Positions 26,587 to 35,278 of a DNA stretch of 64,000 nt are shown here, one piece after another. This stretch comes from Runella defluvii (GTDB lineage Bacteria > Bacteroidota > Bacteroidia > Cytophagales > Spirosomataceae). The notes below the pieces were generated by a model that was not told where the DNA came from, made no database searches, and saw nothing but the letters and a program-made list of their open reading frames with translations. Within the stretch, counting starts at the first letter, position 1. Every line of letters begins with the position of its first letter. Made by a program: the position numbers and the translations under genes. The stretch lies in assembly GCF_014195535.1 (NCBI RefSeq), contig NZ_JACIBY010000013.1, forward strand, positions 124,001 through 188,000, in the 5' to 3' direction.

Positions 26587-29500
26587 CTACTTCACCTCTT
26601 TCACCAATTCTTCTACGGCACGTTCTAGCTGTTGGTCTTTGCCTTTGCCTACTACGTCGTACTCGTTAGAAACCTTGATGTTGGGTTCGGTTTGGGCGTT
26701 TTCTAGGTAGGTGCCCGCCATGCTTTTCACTCCCACAGGCGGTACGCCCCAGCGGATGCTTGGGTCTTGTAAGGTTTCCCAACCTGCAAATGTACAAGTT
26801 CCTGGTACGGGCATCCCGACGAGCTTATTGAGCGAAGCCGCTTGTGTCATGTGGGCATAACAGTGGCCGTCGGAATAGTTGGCTTCGTTGGCCAACGAAA
26901 TGCTCGCTTTGCTCCAACGATAGCTTGGCTCCGAATAAATAACCCGTTTGTCGGTGGAGTTGTACATGTAGGTTTTACCCGAAAAGAAAGTGGCCAAATC
27001 AGATACCAAGTCGCCACCGCCGTTGTTGCGGGTATCGACCACAATGCCTTTTTTGAGGGCATATTTACCCATTACTTCGTCGTACGTAACGCGGAAAGGC
27101 CCATCGGCCATGCCAGGAATGTGAATATAGCCCAGTGTTCCGTTGCTCTGTTTTTCTACTTCGTCTTGGTTGCGGCGTACCCAGCGTTTGTACAACAATT
27201 GGCTTTCTTCGCCCACCGAAATAGGTTTTACCACTACTTCACGACGTGCTGTGCCTTCAAGCAAGGTCAATAAAACATTTTTGCCCGACTTACGATTCAA
27301 AAACTGCGCGTAGTCACGGTCAGGAGTAAGGGTTTCGCCGTCGATGGCTTCGATGATGGTTCCTGCTTTGATGTTTAAGCCTGCTTTGTCGAGCGGGCCA
27401 TCTTTTATCACTTCTTCTACGCGCATTCCTGTTCCTGTAAAGCTTTGGTCGTAAAAAACACCCAAAGCAGCTGTAGCGTCGGCCCCCGCAGTTCCTCCTC
27501 CAAAATACGAAGCACCTGAGTGTGAGACGTTAAGTTCGCCTAATAACTCTGAAAGTAATTCTGAGAACTCATAGTTATTTCCGATATGAGGAAGGTGTTT
27601 TTCGTAATCAGGTTTGTAGCTATCCCAATCCACACCGTGGAAAGTAGCTGTGTAAAAGGTCGTTTTGGTACGGCGCCATACGTGCTCAAACATAAACGCC
27701 CGTTCGGCCGCCACGTCGAGGTTCATTTCGCCGCTGATGCCAATGCTTTCTTGTTTGCCAGAAGTAGGGTCAATTTTCGAAATTCGCCCGTCGGAGTTCA
27801 AGAAAATAGATTTCTGTTCTTTGTCCCACACCATGCTGCCACCGCCGTTGGCATTGAGTGCCACAAGCTGTTTGGTTTCGCGGGTGCGTAGGTTGGTGCT
27901 CCACAGGTTATAGCCTTTTTCAAAGCGCGAAAGATAATAAAGCATATCGCCATCTTTGTTGATAAGGGCATCCGATAAGTTGGATGAATGAATGGTCAAA
28001 CGGGCTTTGCGCAATTCCAACCCGTCGAGTTCAATCACCACCGTCGAATCTTTTTTGGCATCTTTCTTTTTGGTGGTATCAGCTTTCGCCGCTTTTTCTT
28101 CTACTTCTTTGGCCAAAGCGGCTTCTTCTTTGCTCAATTTGAACTTATCAAAAGCGGCTTGGGTGAAAAACATCGCATAAACGTCTGATTGAGAATTGCC
28201 TCCCTGAGAAAGGCTTTTCAAACCTTCGCGGTTGCTAAACCACAACATGGTTTTTCCGCCTTGCACCCACTTGGGACTTTCGTCTTCAAAGCCACTTTGA
28301 GTAAGGTTGGTGATTTTACCTTTGCCGTCGGTAGAAATAAGACCCACTTCGCCTTCGCGGAGATTGGGGATTTTATAATCAAACAAAAACCACTTTCCGT
28401 CGGGGCTCCATTGAAAATACTGGTCGTGGTCGCCCCACGAAAACAAGTCTTGGTTAGTCAGAATGGTACGGGTTTGTTTGGTAGCCAATGTAAGGATTTT
28501 GAGCGTCGCGCGGTCTTCCACAAAGGCGATTTCTTTGCCGTCGGGAGAATACTTTGGCAGGTAGTTTTCTTTCTCATTGGCAATGAGTTCGCTTTCTTTT
28601 AACAAAGTAGAGGCATAGAAGTACGGTTCTTCTTTGCGACTAATGCGCGTCTCGAAGATTTTCCAACGGTTGCCCCGTTCCGACGAATACACCAAGGCTT
28701 TTCCATCGGGTGAAAAACTTACGCTCCGCTCTTGGCCTGCGCTGTTGGTGATGCGTTTGGTGATACCGCCTTCCACTGAACTGACAAACACTTCGCCGCG
28801 AAAAATGTACGCTACTTCTTTTCCATTGGGTGAAACGGCCATGCTGCTTACGCCACCGTTGACCGAAAGTACGCGGTCGTTGTTGGCGCGGGTATCTGCC
28901 GCGATGCTGATGTTGACTTTCTTTGGATTTCCTCCCTCGGCGGGGTTAAGGGTGAAAATTTCGCCATTAAATCCAAAACAAAGTACTCCGTCGTTGGCGC
29001 GGCTCAGAAAACGAACAGGGTGTTTTTTGAACGAAGTAATGGCTTGCGACTGAGCCGTATTGTCCAAAGACAGTTTGTGAATATTGAACGAACCATTGGC
29101 TTCGCTTAGGTAAAAGAGCGTTTTGTCATCGCTCCAAACGGCGTTGCGGTCTTCGCCCGCGAAATTGGTGAGCTTGGTATGTTTCTGGGTTTTGGTGTCA
29201 TAGACCCAAAGGTCTCTTGCGATGGCAGAAGTATGGTGCTTACGCCAAGCATTTTCGCCTCCTTTGCGGTCGTGATAGACAAACTTGCTGCCGTCGCGGT
29301 TGTACTTGACGTCTTCGGCAGGAGTGGTCAAGAGTTGTTTGACGCGACCTCCGTTGATTGAAACACTGTACAATTCGGTCATGTAACCTGCGGGATACTG
29401 ACGGTTGGTGGCCAAATCTTGCCGAGCACTTCCGAAAACAACGCTTTGGTTGTCGGTGCTAAAATCATAAGGAAGTTCATTGGCCGAATGGAACGTAATG

Positions 29501-29811
29501 CGCTTGGCTTCCCCACCTTCGACAGGAATGGTAAATACATCGAAGTTGCCGTGGCGGTCGGAGGCAAAAGCGATTCGTTTGCCATCGTGCGACCAGACGG
29601 GCATGTAGTCGTGGGCTTCATGGAGGGTGAGTGGAACGGCCGCTCCGCCCGAAGCAGCAACTTTCCAAATGTCTCCTTTGTACGTAAAAACGATGGTTTT
29701 GCCATCGGGAGAAATGCTAGGATAACGGAGCCAAGAAGGGGGTGTTTGTGCGTGGCTCAACGTACTCCATACCACTAGGCAGAGCGTAGAAAAGTTAAAA
29801 ATGTTTTTCAA
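26587..29811 (-). CDS. Tricorn-like S41 family serine protease
   Basis: About 1074 residues from a TTG at 29811, preferred because MKNIFNFSTLCLVVWSTLSHA is then a clean signal peptide and overlap with the upstream gene is removed; an ATG at 29880 is in frame. Two beta-propellers of WD40/PD40-type repeats (SPDGKTIVFTYKGDIW, WSHDGKRIAFASDRHGN) occupy about 30-680, then a PDZ domain (about 790-880) and an S41 protease core (GYIHIPGM, VDTRNNGGGDLVSDLA). It is a periplasmic peptide-degrading enzyme similar to archaeal tricorn. The catalytic serine appears replaced or not obvious in the usual GxSAS position; AHMTQAASL near the C-terminus may fill it. Confidence 0.88.
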   Translation of the reverse strand: MKNIFNFSTLCLVVWSTLSHAQTPPSWLRYPSISPDGKTIVFTYKGDIWKVAASGGAAVPLTLHEAHDYMPVWSHDGKRIAFASDRHGNFDVFTIPVEGGEAKRITFHSANELPYDFSTDNQSVVFGSARQDLATNRQYPAGYMTELYSVSINGGRVKQLLTTPAEDVKYNRDGSKFVYHDRKGGENAWRKHHTSAIARDLWVYDTKTQKHTKLTNFAGEDRNAVWSDDKTLFYLSEANGSFNIHKLSLDNTAQSQAITSFKKHPVRFLSRANDGVLCFGFNGEIFTLNPAEGGNPKKVNISIAADTRANNDRVLSVNGGVSSMAVSPNGKEVAYIFRGEVFVSSVEGGITKRITNSAGQERSVSFSPDGKALVYSSERGNRWKIFETRISRKEEPYFYASTLLKESELIANEKENYLPKYSPDGKEIAFVEDRATLKILTLATKQTRTILTNQDLFSWGDHDQYFQWSPDGKWFLFDYKIPNLREGEVGLISTDGKGKITNLTQSGFEDESPKWVQGGKTMLWFSNREGLKSLSQGGNSQSDVYAMFFTQAAFDKFKLSKEEAALAKEVEEKAAKADTTKKKDAKKDSTVVIELDGLELRKARLTIHSSNLSDALINKDGDMLYYLSRFEKGYNLWSTNLRTRETKQLVALNANGGGSMVWDKEQKSIFLNSDGRISKIDPTSGKQESIGISGEMNLDVAAERAFMFEHVWRRTKTTFYTATFHGVDWDSYKPDYEKHLPHIGNNYEFSELLSELLGELNVSHSGASYFGGGTAGADATAALGVFYDQSFTGTGMRVEEVIKDGPLDKAGLNIKAGTIIEAIDGETLTPDRDYAQFLNRKSGKNVLLTLLEGTARREVVVKPISVGEESQLLYKRWVRRNQDEVEKQSNGTLGYIHIPGMADGPFRVTYDEVMGKYALKKGIVVDTRNNGGGDLVSDLATFFSGKTYMYNSTDKRVIYSEPSYRWSKASISLANEANYSDGHCYAHMTQAASLNKLVGMPVPGTCTFAGWETLQDPSIRWGVPPVGVKSMAGTYLENAQTEPNIKVSNEYDVVGKGKDQQLERAVEELVKEVK

Positions 29812-29825
29812 TGGACAAATAAGGT

Positions 29826-30467
29826 TTAATGATGAAATGTAAATGGGAATAAAAAAGGGCCTAACCAGAAAAACCAGCATAAATATCCTAATAGACAGGC
29901 GATACTACCAAAAAAGAGAAAAGAAATTCGTTGAAATGGAGACCAATGCCGTAAAATAATCTTCAATCCAACGTAAATATAGAGACAGATTAGCAGTGAA
30001 GAAATCCCGAATTCAATCCAGCGGTAATAATAAAAATTACCTAAAATAGGAAGTGGTGTTGAGCACAATTGTTCTTTGTTTTTGAGAAATCCGAAAGGCC
30101 TGTGCAAAAAATTTACTAACCAAACTCCTGTGAAATGAACGACGGGCATAAAAAGAAGTGCTCCTAAGAGTAATTGAGGGAAACTATTTTGAAAATGTGC
30201 TTTTTTACTGGTAAAATAACCTAGAAGCATGAATGTTGTGATAAGTATTTTGAAAATTGAGGAACGAACAGGGTACATCCAATTTTGGGGAGGGCAGCCC
30301 AAAATACCTAATGCACTAGGCTTGGACTCGGTAAATCCAATCACGAGCCTGTCTATGGCTAGAAATGTATAGTTGCTGAAAATAAAATAGAGCGTAGGTG
30401 CAAGAAAACAGGTAAGTATTATTCCAAAAAGTTCTCTTTTATTAAATGACAATGACTGGATATGCAT
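29826..30467 (-). CDS. Membrane protein of unknown function
   Basis: A 213-residue protein with about five hydrophobic helices (near 13-33, 68-84, 94-112, 148-168 and 180-205). No family was recognised. A histidine-rich C-terminus (FPFTFHH) is the only notable motif. It ends 14 bp before the TTG start preferred for the protease gene and may be cotranscribed with it. The gene is AT-rich. Confidence 0.55.
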   Translation of the reverse strand: MHIQSLSFNKRELFGIILTCFLAPTLYFIFSNYTFLAIDRLVIGFTESKPSALGILGCPPQNWMYPVRSSIFKILITTFMLLGYFTSKKAHFQNSFPQLLLGALLFMPVVHFTGVWLVNFLHRPFGFLKNKEQLCSTPLPILGNFYYYRWIEFGISSLLICLYIYVGLKIILRHWSPFQRISFLFFGSIACLLGYLCWFFWLGPFLFPFTFHH

Positions 30468-30600
30468 GGCTGTAAGTGTTTTTAAACAAAGGTATGAGGC
30501 GAGAGTAGCCTTTGAAAGAGGTTAACATTTTTTAATAGCAGTTTGATTGATTTCATTGAATATCAGATTGAACGCATCAAAATAAAAAGTGACTATTTAT

Positions 30601-30754
30601 GCTCCAGCAGGAGCCAAATCTTCGTAGAAAGAACGAATGAGTATCCTCTAAAGCCCCATCGGGGTGACCTCTTTCACCAAACGTTGGTCATCCCGATGAG
30701 GCTTTAGGGAGGGGTTTATTTACCTTTTTCTACAAAGGTTTCACCTCTCCGAGG
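30601..30754. repeat. REP-like composite hairpin element
   Basis: The 353-bp gap 30468-30820 holds no gene but three hairpins: GCTCC-AGCA-GGAGC at 30601-30614, a 22-bp-arm hairpin at 30648-30669/30686-30707 with two mismatches, and CCTC-TCC-GAGG at 30744-30754. TTCGTAGAAAG (30621-30631) on the left and TTTCTACAAAGG (30727-30738) on the right are roughly inverted copies. This symmetric layout resembles a REP or small non-autonomous element. Confidence 0.6.
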
Positions 30755-30820
30755 CTGTTTTTTAATGCGTTTAACCTGATTGAATGATTGAATAGTAAGA
30801 CAGAATAAAACACATAATCA

Positions 30821-32089
30821 ATGAAACAGATAGCCGTAGCCTTGGTGCTTGGGTTGGCAGTTGGAAAAGCAGTTGCACAAAAAATCCCCGTCAACTACGA
30901 TGAAAGCCAAATGCCAGCTTATACGTTGCCCAATCCGTTGGTTCTTTCCAATGGAAAACCCGTGACGTCCGTTTCGGTATGGGAAAAAACACGTCGCCCC
31001 GAATTACTCAAGCTGTTTGCCGAAGAACTCTATGGCGTGAATCCTTTTCCGAGTACTATCAAAAGTACGGTGGAGGTCAAAACCGTCAACGAAAATGCGT
31101 TGGGTGGGAAAGCCATTTCCAAACAAATTACCCTACGTTTTCCAACCATTTCGCCTACTGCGGCGCTGAATGTTTTGTTGTATTTGCCCAAAAATGTGAA
31201 GAAAGCCCCCACGTTTGTGAGTCTCAACTTCACTGGAAACCACAGCACTACCCACGAAAAAGAGGTGCTGGTGACTGAAAACTGGGTCAACTCAGGTTTT
31301 GATAAAAGTTTTGTCAACAACCGTGCGACCGAAGCCTCACGCGGTATTGCCGAACGACGTTGGCCTTACGAAGCGATTGTTGCCCGCGGATACGCCGTCG
31401 CGACGGCCTATTACGGCGACCTTGAGCCAGACCACGCCGAAGGTTGGAGAACGGGCATACGCTCCGTGCTGACCCCTGAGCAACGCGAAAAATGGAGCGC
31501 TTTGGGCGTATGGGCGTGGAGCATGAGCCGCATGGTCGATTACTTGATTCAGCACGAAGGGCAAATAGACGCAAAAAAAATCATTGGCGTTGGACATTCG
31601 CGCATCGGAAAAGCGACGCTCTGGGCGGGTGCCGAAGACCCGCGTTTTGCAGTGGTGATTTCCAACGACTCGGGCGAAGGAGGGGCGGCATTGGCTCGCC
31701 GATGGATTGGTGAGACCGTCGAACATCTGAACACGCAATTTCCCCATTGGTTTTGTGCCAACTACAAAAAATATAACAAAGCCGTGGCGGAGTTACCCGT
31801 CGATCAACACGAGTTGTTGAGTTTAATTGCTCCCCGACCGCTTTACGTGGCAAGCGCTTCCAAGGATACGTGGGCCGACCCCAAAGGTGAGTTTTTGAGC
31901 GCTGTGGAAGCGGGAAAAGTGTATCAGTTGTACAAAAAAACGGGTTTAGGTACTTCCGAAATGCCTGCAGTAAATACGCCTGTAGGACAAACAATCGGCT
32001 ACCATTTGCGCGAGGGAGGTCACGATATTTTGCTTTACGATTGGGAACAATACATGAACTTTATCGACAAGCACATTAAAATCCAATAA
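30821..32089 (+). CDS. CE15-like glucuronoyl esterase / acetyl xylan esterase-type hydrolase
   Basis: A 422-residue secreted alpha/beta hydrolase with signal peptide (MKQIAVALVLGLAVGKAVAQ). The nucleophile motif GVGHSRIGKA, the oxyanion region LNFTGNH and the conserved WAWSMSRMVDYL, ISNDSGEGGAALARRW and HDILLYDWEQY stretches fit carbohydrate esterase family 15, which cleaves ester bonds between lignin and glucuronoyl-xylan. The catalytic triad would be Ser in GHSRIGK, an acid in the central region and the His of GGHDILLYD. No xylanolytic neighbours are present, so the substrate is uncertain. Confidence 0.75.
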   Translation: MKQIAVALVLGLAVGKAVAQKIPVNYDESQMPAYTLPNPLVLSNGKPVTSVSVWEKTRRPELLKLFAEELYGVNPFPSTIKSTVEVKTVNENALGGKAISKQITLRFPTISPTAALNVLLYLPKNVKKAPTFVSLNFTGNHSTTHEKEVLVTENWVNSGFDKSFVNNRATEASRGIAERRWPYEAIVARGYAVATAYYGDLEPDHAEGWRTGIRSVLTPEQREKWSALGVWAWSMSRMVDYLIQHEGQIDAKKIIGVGHSRIGKATLWAGAEDPRFAVVISNDSGEGGAALARRWIGETVEHLNTQFPHWFCANYKKYNKAVAELPVDQHELLSLIAPRPLYVASASKDTWADPKGEFLSAVEAGKVYQLYKKTGLGTSEMPAVNTPVGQTIGYHLREGGHDILLYDWEQYMNFIDKHIKIQ

Positions 32090-32095
32090 ACCCAC

Positions 32096-32103
32096 TATTT
32101 TTG
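32096..32103 (+). promoter_or_regulatory. Candidate -7 box for the DMT transporter gene
   Basis: TATTTTTG matches TAnnTTTG and lies 33 bp before the GTG start at 32137, supporting that start codon. Confidence 0.4.
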
Positions 32104-32136
32104 CAAAATAAAAATATCAAATAAGCTCAGTTTGTC

Positions 32137-33039
32137 GTGGACGATTCTTCTAAAAATCCTTTGCAAGCGTGGATTTTACTGATTCTGGTAGCCCTCACTT
32201 GGGGGACGTCCTTCATTTTAATTAAAAAGAGCTTAGGAACGTTTAGTGTTACGGAAGTGGCAGCGGGGCGATTGTTTTTGGCTTCGCTTTTTTTTGTGCC
32301 CATTATGCTCAAAACCCGTAACCAAATTCCGCTCGACCGTTTCCCGTTTATATTGGTATCGGCATTGATGGGCTACGTGATTCCTGCGTTTTTGTTTGCC
32401 AAAGCAGGTACGCGCCTCAATAGCTCGTTGTCGGGGATGCTCAATTCGCTGAGCCCACTTTGTACGCTGGTGTTAGGCGTCGTATTTTTTGCCCAACCGC
32501 GCCGCCCCATGCAAATTGCGGGTATCATTTTGGGGTTACTTGGGTCTTTGTTACTAATTCTGTCGAATCTGACGGGGGCCATTAACGTGGCTGACCCTTA
32601 CGCGTTCCTGATTTTGAGTGCTACGCTGATGTATGGCGTCAATATCAATACCATTGCGTTTCGATTGAGCCACTTGCCAGCGCTGACCATGACGGCTTGG
32701 ACGTTTGTTTTCATCGGCCCTATTTCATTGATTGCGCTGTTTACCACTGACTTTTTTACCAAAATAACAACTCCCCAAAACTTGCAGCCTTCGCTGTATT
32801 TGCTGGCGTTGGGTGTGGTAGGTTCAGGATTGGCATCGGTGTTGTTTAATCGGGTAGTTCAGTTGGCTTCGGGACTGTTTGCATCGTCGGTGACGTACTT
32901 GATTCCGATTGTGGCAATTGGCTGGGGAATTATGGATGGCGAGCGAATTAGCTTTCAACAATACCTCGGAATGGGGGTAATTTTAACGGGTATTTATTTA
33001 GTAAATCGCCGAGTGAAATCCTCGGAAGTAGAGTCGTAG
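32137..33039 (+). CDS. EamA/DMT family transporter
   Basis: A 300-residue inner-membrane protein with ten hydrophobic helices in two EamA repeats (about 10-140 and 155-292). The RhaT/EamA features LVALTWGTSFILIKKSL near the start and a GxxxG-type second repeat start are visible. The start is GTG, with a -7-like box 33 bp upstream. Substrates of this family are small metabolites and cannot be told from sequence. It is followed 37 bp later by the biotinyl-carrier-like gene, with no evident functional link. Confidence 0.85.
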   Translation: MDDSSKNPLQAWILLILVALTWGTSFILIKKSLGTFSVTEVAAGRLFLASLFFVPIMLKTRNQIPLDRFPFILVSALMGYVIPAFLFAKAGTRLNSSLSGMLNSLSPLCTLVLGVVFFAQPRRPMQIAGIILGLLGSLLLILSNLTGAINVADPYAFLILSATLMYGVNINTIAFRLSHLPALTMTAWTFVFIGPISLIALFTTDFFTKITTPQNLQPSLYLLALGVVGSGLASVLFNRVVQLASGLFASSVTYLIPIVAIGWGIMDGERISFQQYLGMGVILTGIYLVNRRVKSSEVES

Positions 33040-33076
33040 GCACATTCATCTCACAATTTATAAACTACCTAGTACC

Positions 33077-33577
33077 ATGTTAAAAGTAATCATCAACGAA
33101 CAACAAGCTTTTGAAGTAGAAACAAAAAACGAAACTACGACGCTCAACGGGCAACCGTTTGCGTGGGATTTGGTAGCCTTGGACAATGGTCATTTTCACA
33201 TTATCAAAGACGACCGCTCGTTTAATGCCGAAGTAGTAGAAGCCAACTACGCCGATAAGAGTTTCAAAGTAAAGGTAAATGAAACCATTTATAACGTAGC
33301 TGCCAAAGACCGTTTTGACCTGTTGCTTGAACAAATGGGGATAAACAACAGCACCAAAAACAAAGTAAATAACCTCAAAGCGCCGATGCCAGGGCTGATT
33401 TGGGACATCAAAGTACAAGTAGGTGATGTCGTAAAATCGGGTGATGTGGTGTTGGTATTGGTGGCAATGAAAATGGAAAACGCCCTCAAGTCCTCAGGCG
33501 ATGGCGTGGTAAAAAGCATTAAAGTCAACAAAGGCGATAGCGTTGACAAAAATCAAGTACTTATAGAGTTTGAATAA
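33077..33577 (+). CDS. Biotin carboxyl carrier-like protein
   Basis: A 166-residue protein with a C-terminal biotinyl domain (about 95-166): [14 protein letters not shown], then the biotinylation site [11 protein letters not shown] with Lys in the MKM motif. The N-terminal part is not the typical AccB leader and resembles the small biotin/lipoyl-domain proteins of acyl-CoA carboxylases such as propionyl- or methylcrotonyl-CoA carboxylase in Bacteroidota. The carboxylase partners are not adjacent. pyrH starts 16 bp downstream, so the genes are probably cotranscribed. Confidence 0.85.
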   Translation: MLKVIINEQQAFEVETKNETTTLNGQPFAWDLVALDNGHFHIIKDDRSFNAEVVEANYADKSFKVKVNETIYNVAAKDRFDLLLEQMGINNSTKNKVNNLKAPMPGLIWDIKVQVGDVVKSGDVVLVLVAMKMENALKSSGDGVVKSIKVNKGDSVDKNQVLIEFE

Positions 33578-33593
33578 ACCGATTACATTTATT

Positions 33594-34313
33594 ATGCAAC
33601 AACCTAAATACAAACGTATTCTCCTAAAACTCAGCGGTGAAGCCCTCAGCGGCCCCGATAAAAAACAAGTCATCGACTTTGACGTTCTACAGCAATTTGC
33701 CCAAGAAGTAAAAACAGTGGTTGATGCAGGCGTTCAAGTCGCGATTGTGATTGGAGGAGGAAATATTTTTCGCGGTGCCTCGGTCGAAAAATCGGGCATT
33801 GACCGCGTGCAAGGAGATTACATGGGGATGCTTGCAACCGTCATCAACAGCATGGCGATTCAGAGTTCGCTCGAAAAACATGGCATGTACACTCGTTTGA
33901 TGTCGGCCATTAAAATGGAACAAGTGGCTGAGCCGATGATTCGCCGTCGGGCGGTACGCCACCTAGAAAAAGGTCGGGTAGTGATTTTTGGAGCAGGTAC
34001 TGGAAACCCTTACTTTACAACCGACTCGGCAGGGGCGCTTCGCGCCATCGAAATCAATGCCGATGCGGTATTGAAAGGGACGCGGGTGGATGGTATTTAC
34101 ACGGCAGATCCTGAAAAAGATCCAACAGCGACGCGCTACGAAAAAATCACGTACGATCAAGCCTTGACAGAAAACCTGAAAATCATGGATTTGACGGCTT
34201 TTGCCCTTTGTAAGGAAAACAACTTGCCAATCATTGTTTTTGACATGAATAAGCCAGGCAACCTCTTGAGATTGGTCAATGGTGATTCGGTCGGGACGCT
34301 GGTGTCGAATTAA
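33594..34313 (+). CDS. pyrH: UMP kinase
   Basis: 239 residues from the ATG at 33594; an in-frame TTG at 33570 would overlap the previous gene. It is an amino-acid-kinase-fold enzyme that phosphorylates UMP to UDP. Signatures visible: [13 protein letters not shown] at the start, [28 protein letters not shown] and the uridylate-kinase loop [17 protein letters not shown]. Length is normal. It forms a conserved pair with frr, 41 bp downstream, as in many bacteria. Confidence 0.97.
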   Translation: MQQPKYKRILLKLSGEALSGPDKKQVIDFDVLQQFAQEVKTVVDAGVQVAIVIGGGNIFRGASVEKSGIDRVQGDYMGMLATVINSMAIQSSLEKHGMYTRLMSAIKMEQVAEPMIRRRAVRHLEKGRVVIFGAGTGNPYFTTDSAGALRAIEINADAVLKGTRVDGIYTADPEKDPTATRYEKITYDQALTENLKIMDLTAFALCKENNLPIIVFDMNKPGNLLRLVNGDSVGTLVSN

Positions 34314-34354
34314 CTTTAGAGCATAATTATCAATAGAATAACGTAAATCAACCA

Positions 34355-34915
34355 ATGGAAGAAATCGAATTGTATCTCGACGATGCGAAAGATACGATGG
34401 ACAGAGCCATCAAGCACTTGACGATCGAGTTGTCGAAAATTCGTGCGGGGAAAGCTTCCCCTAACATGCTAGACGGAATCCAAGTAGAATACTACGGAGT
34501 GATGTCGCCTATCCAAAACGTAGCTTCGATAACCACCCCCGACGCACGTACGATTGCGATAAAGCCTTTCGAGAAAAAGATAATTGGAGAAATTGAGAAA
34601 GCGATTCGTAATAGCTCGCTCGGGTTGTCGCCCAACAACGATGGTGAAAACATTCGTTTGAGTATTCCAATGCTCACCGAAGAACGTCGCCGTGATTTGA
34701 TGAAGCGGGTAAAACAAGAAATCGAAACGGCAAAAGTGAACGTTCGTAATATTCGCCAAAGTACAAATAACGAACTCCGTAAACTAACCAAAGAAGGGGT
34801 TTCGGAAGACGAAGTAAAACGCGCCGAAGAACGCGTACAAAAACTAACGGATAGTTTTGTCGCTAAAATCGAAACGATTTACACCGCCAAAGAACAAGAC
34901 GTAATGTCGGTATAA
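34355..34915 (+). CDS. frr: Ribosome recycling factor
   Basis: A 186-residue protein with the full RRF sequence: LSKIRAGKASPNMLDGIQVEYYG, NVASITTPDARTIAIKPFEK, IRLSIPMLTEERRRDLMKRVK and the C-terminal helix. It splits post-termination ribosomes with EF-G. It is of normal length and next to pyrH, the usual order. A strong terminator begins 4 bp after the stop codon. Confidence 0.97.
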   Translation: MEEIELYLDDAKDTMDRAIKHLTIELSKIRAGKASPNMLDGIQVEYYGVMSPIQNVASITTPDARTIAIKPFEKKIIGEIEKAIRNSSLGLSPNNDGENIRLSIPMLTEERRRDLMKRVKQEIETAKVNVRNIRQSTNNELRKLTKEGVSEDEVKRAEERVQKLTDSFVAKIETIYTAKEQDVMSV

Positions 34916-34918
34916 AAC

Positions 34919-34949
34919 AAAAAAGGGGAGCCGAATGCTCCCCTTTTTT
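34919..34949 (+). terminator. Rho-independent terminator after frr
   Basis: A perfect hairpin with arms 34919-34931 and 34937-34949 (AAAAGGGGAGC with GCTCCCCTTTT), a 5-nt loop and a T-run. The mirrored A-run means it may also end transcription of the rhodanese gene on the other strand. Confidence 0.92.
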
Positions 34950-34968
34950 GTATGGCGCACGGCGAAAC

Positions 34969-35265
34969 CTAATCAAGTTCGTTGTAGGCAAGAATGCCGC
35001 CAATGACGTTACGAACATTCGTAAAACCTTGGCTTTGCATAAAACGTTGGGCGGTTTCGCTACGCTTGCCTGAGCGGCAATGGACCAATACCTCTTGTTC
35101 TTTGAGGTGGTCGATTTCGGAGAGGCGATGCGGAAGATCTCCCAATGGAATCAACACGCCTCCAATGTTATCGGCTTCGTATTCGTAATCTTCGCGGACA
35201 TCAATGAGGTTGATTTCTTCGCCGCTTTCGATGCGTTGTTTTAGTTCTTCTACTGTAATATCCAT
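34969..35265 (-). CDS. Rhodanese-like domain protein
   Basis: A 98-residue single rhodanese domain. The active-site loop is VLVHCRSGKRSETA with the catalytic cysteine, and IDVREDYEYEA is the CH2A motif. Single-domain rhodaneses such as GlpE or PspE move sulfane sulfur; the partner is unknown. There is no signal peptide, so it is cytoplasmic. The gene starts 13 bp after the T9SS cargo gene on the same strand and may be its last operon member. Confidence 0.9.
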   Translation of the reverse strand: MDITVEELKQRIESGEEINLIDVREDYEYEADNIGGVLIPLGDLPHRLSEIDHLKEQEVLVHCRSGKRSETAQRFMQSQGFTNVRNVIGGILAYNELD

Positions 35266-35278
35266 CGTTGTTCTTAAT

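Noticed and set aside
29812-29880. ATG start at 29880 for the S41 protease
   Set aside because: It overlaps the upstream gene by 55 bp and places the signal peptide core 23 residues in; the TTG at 29811 gives a standard signal peptide.
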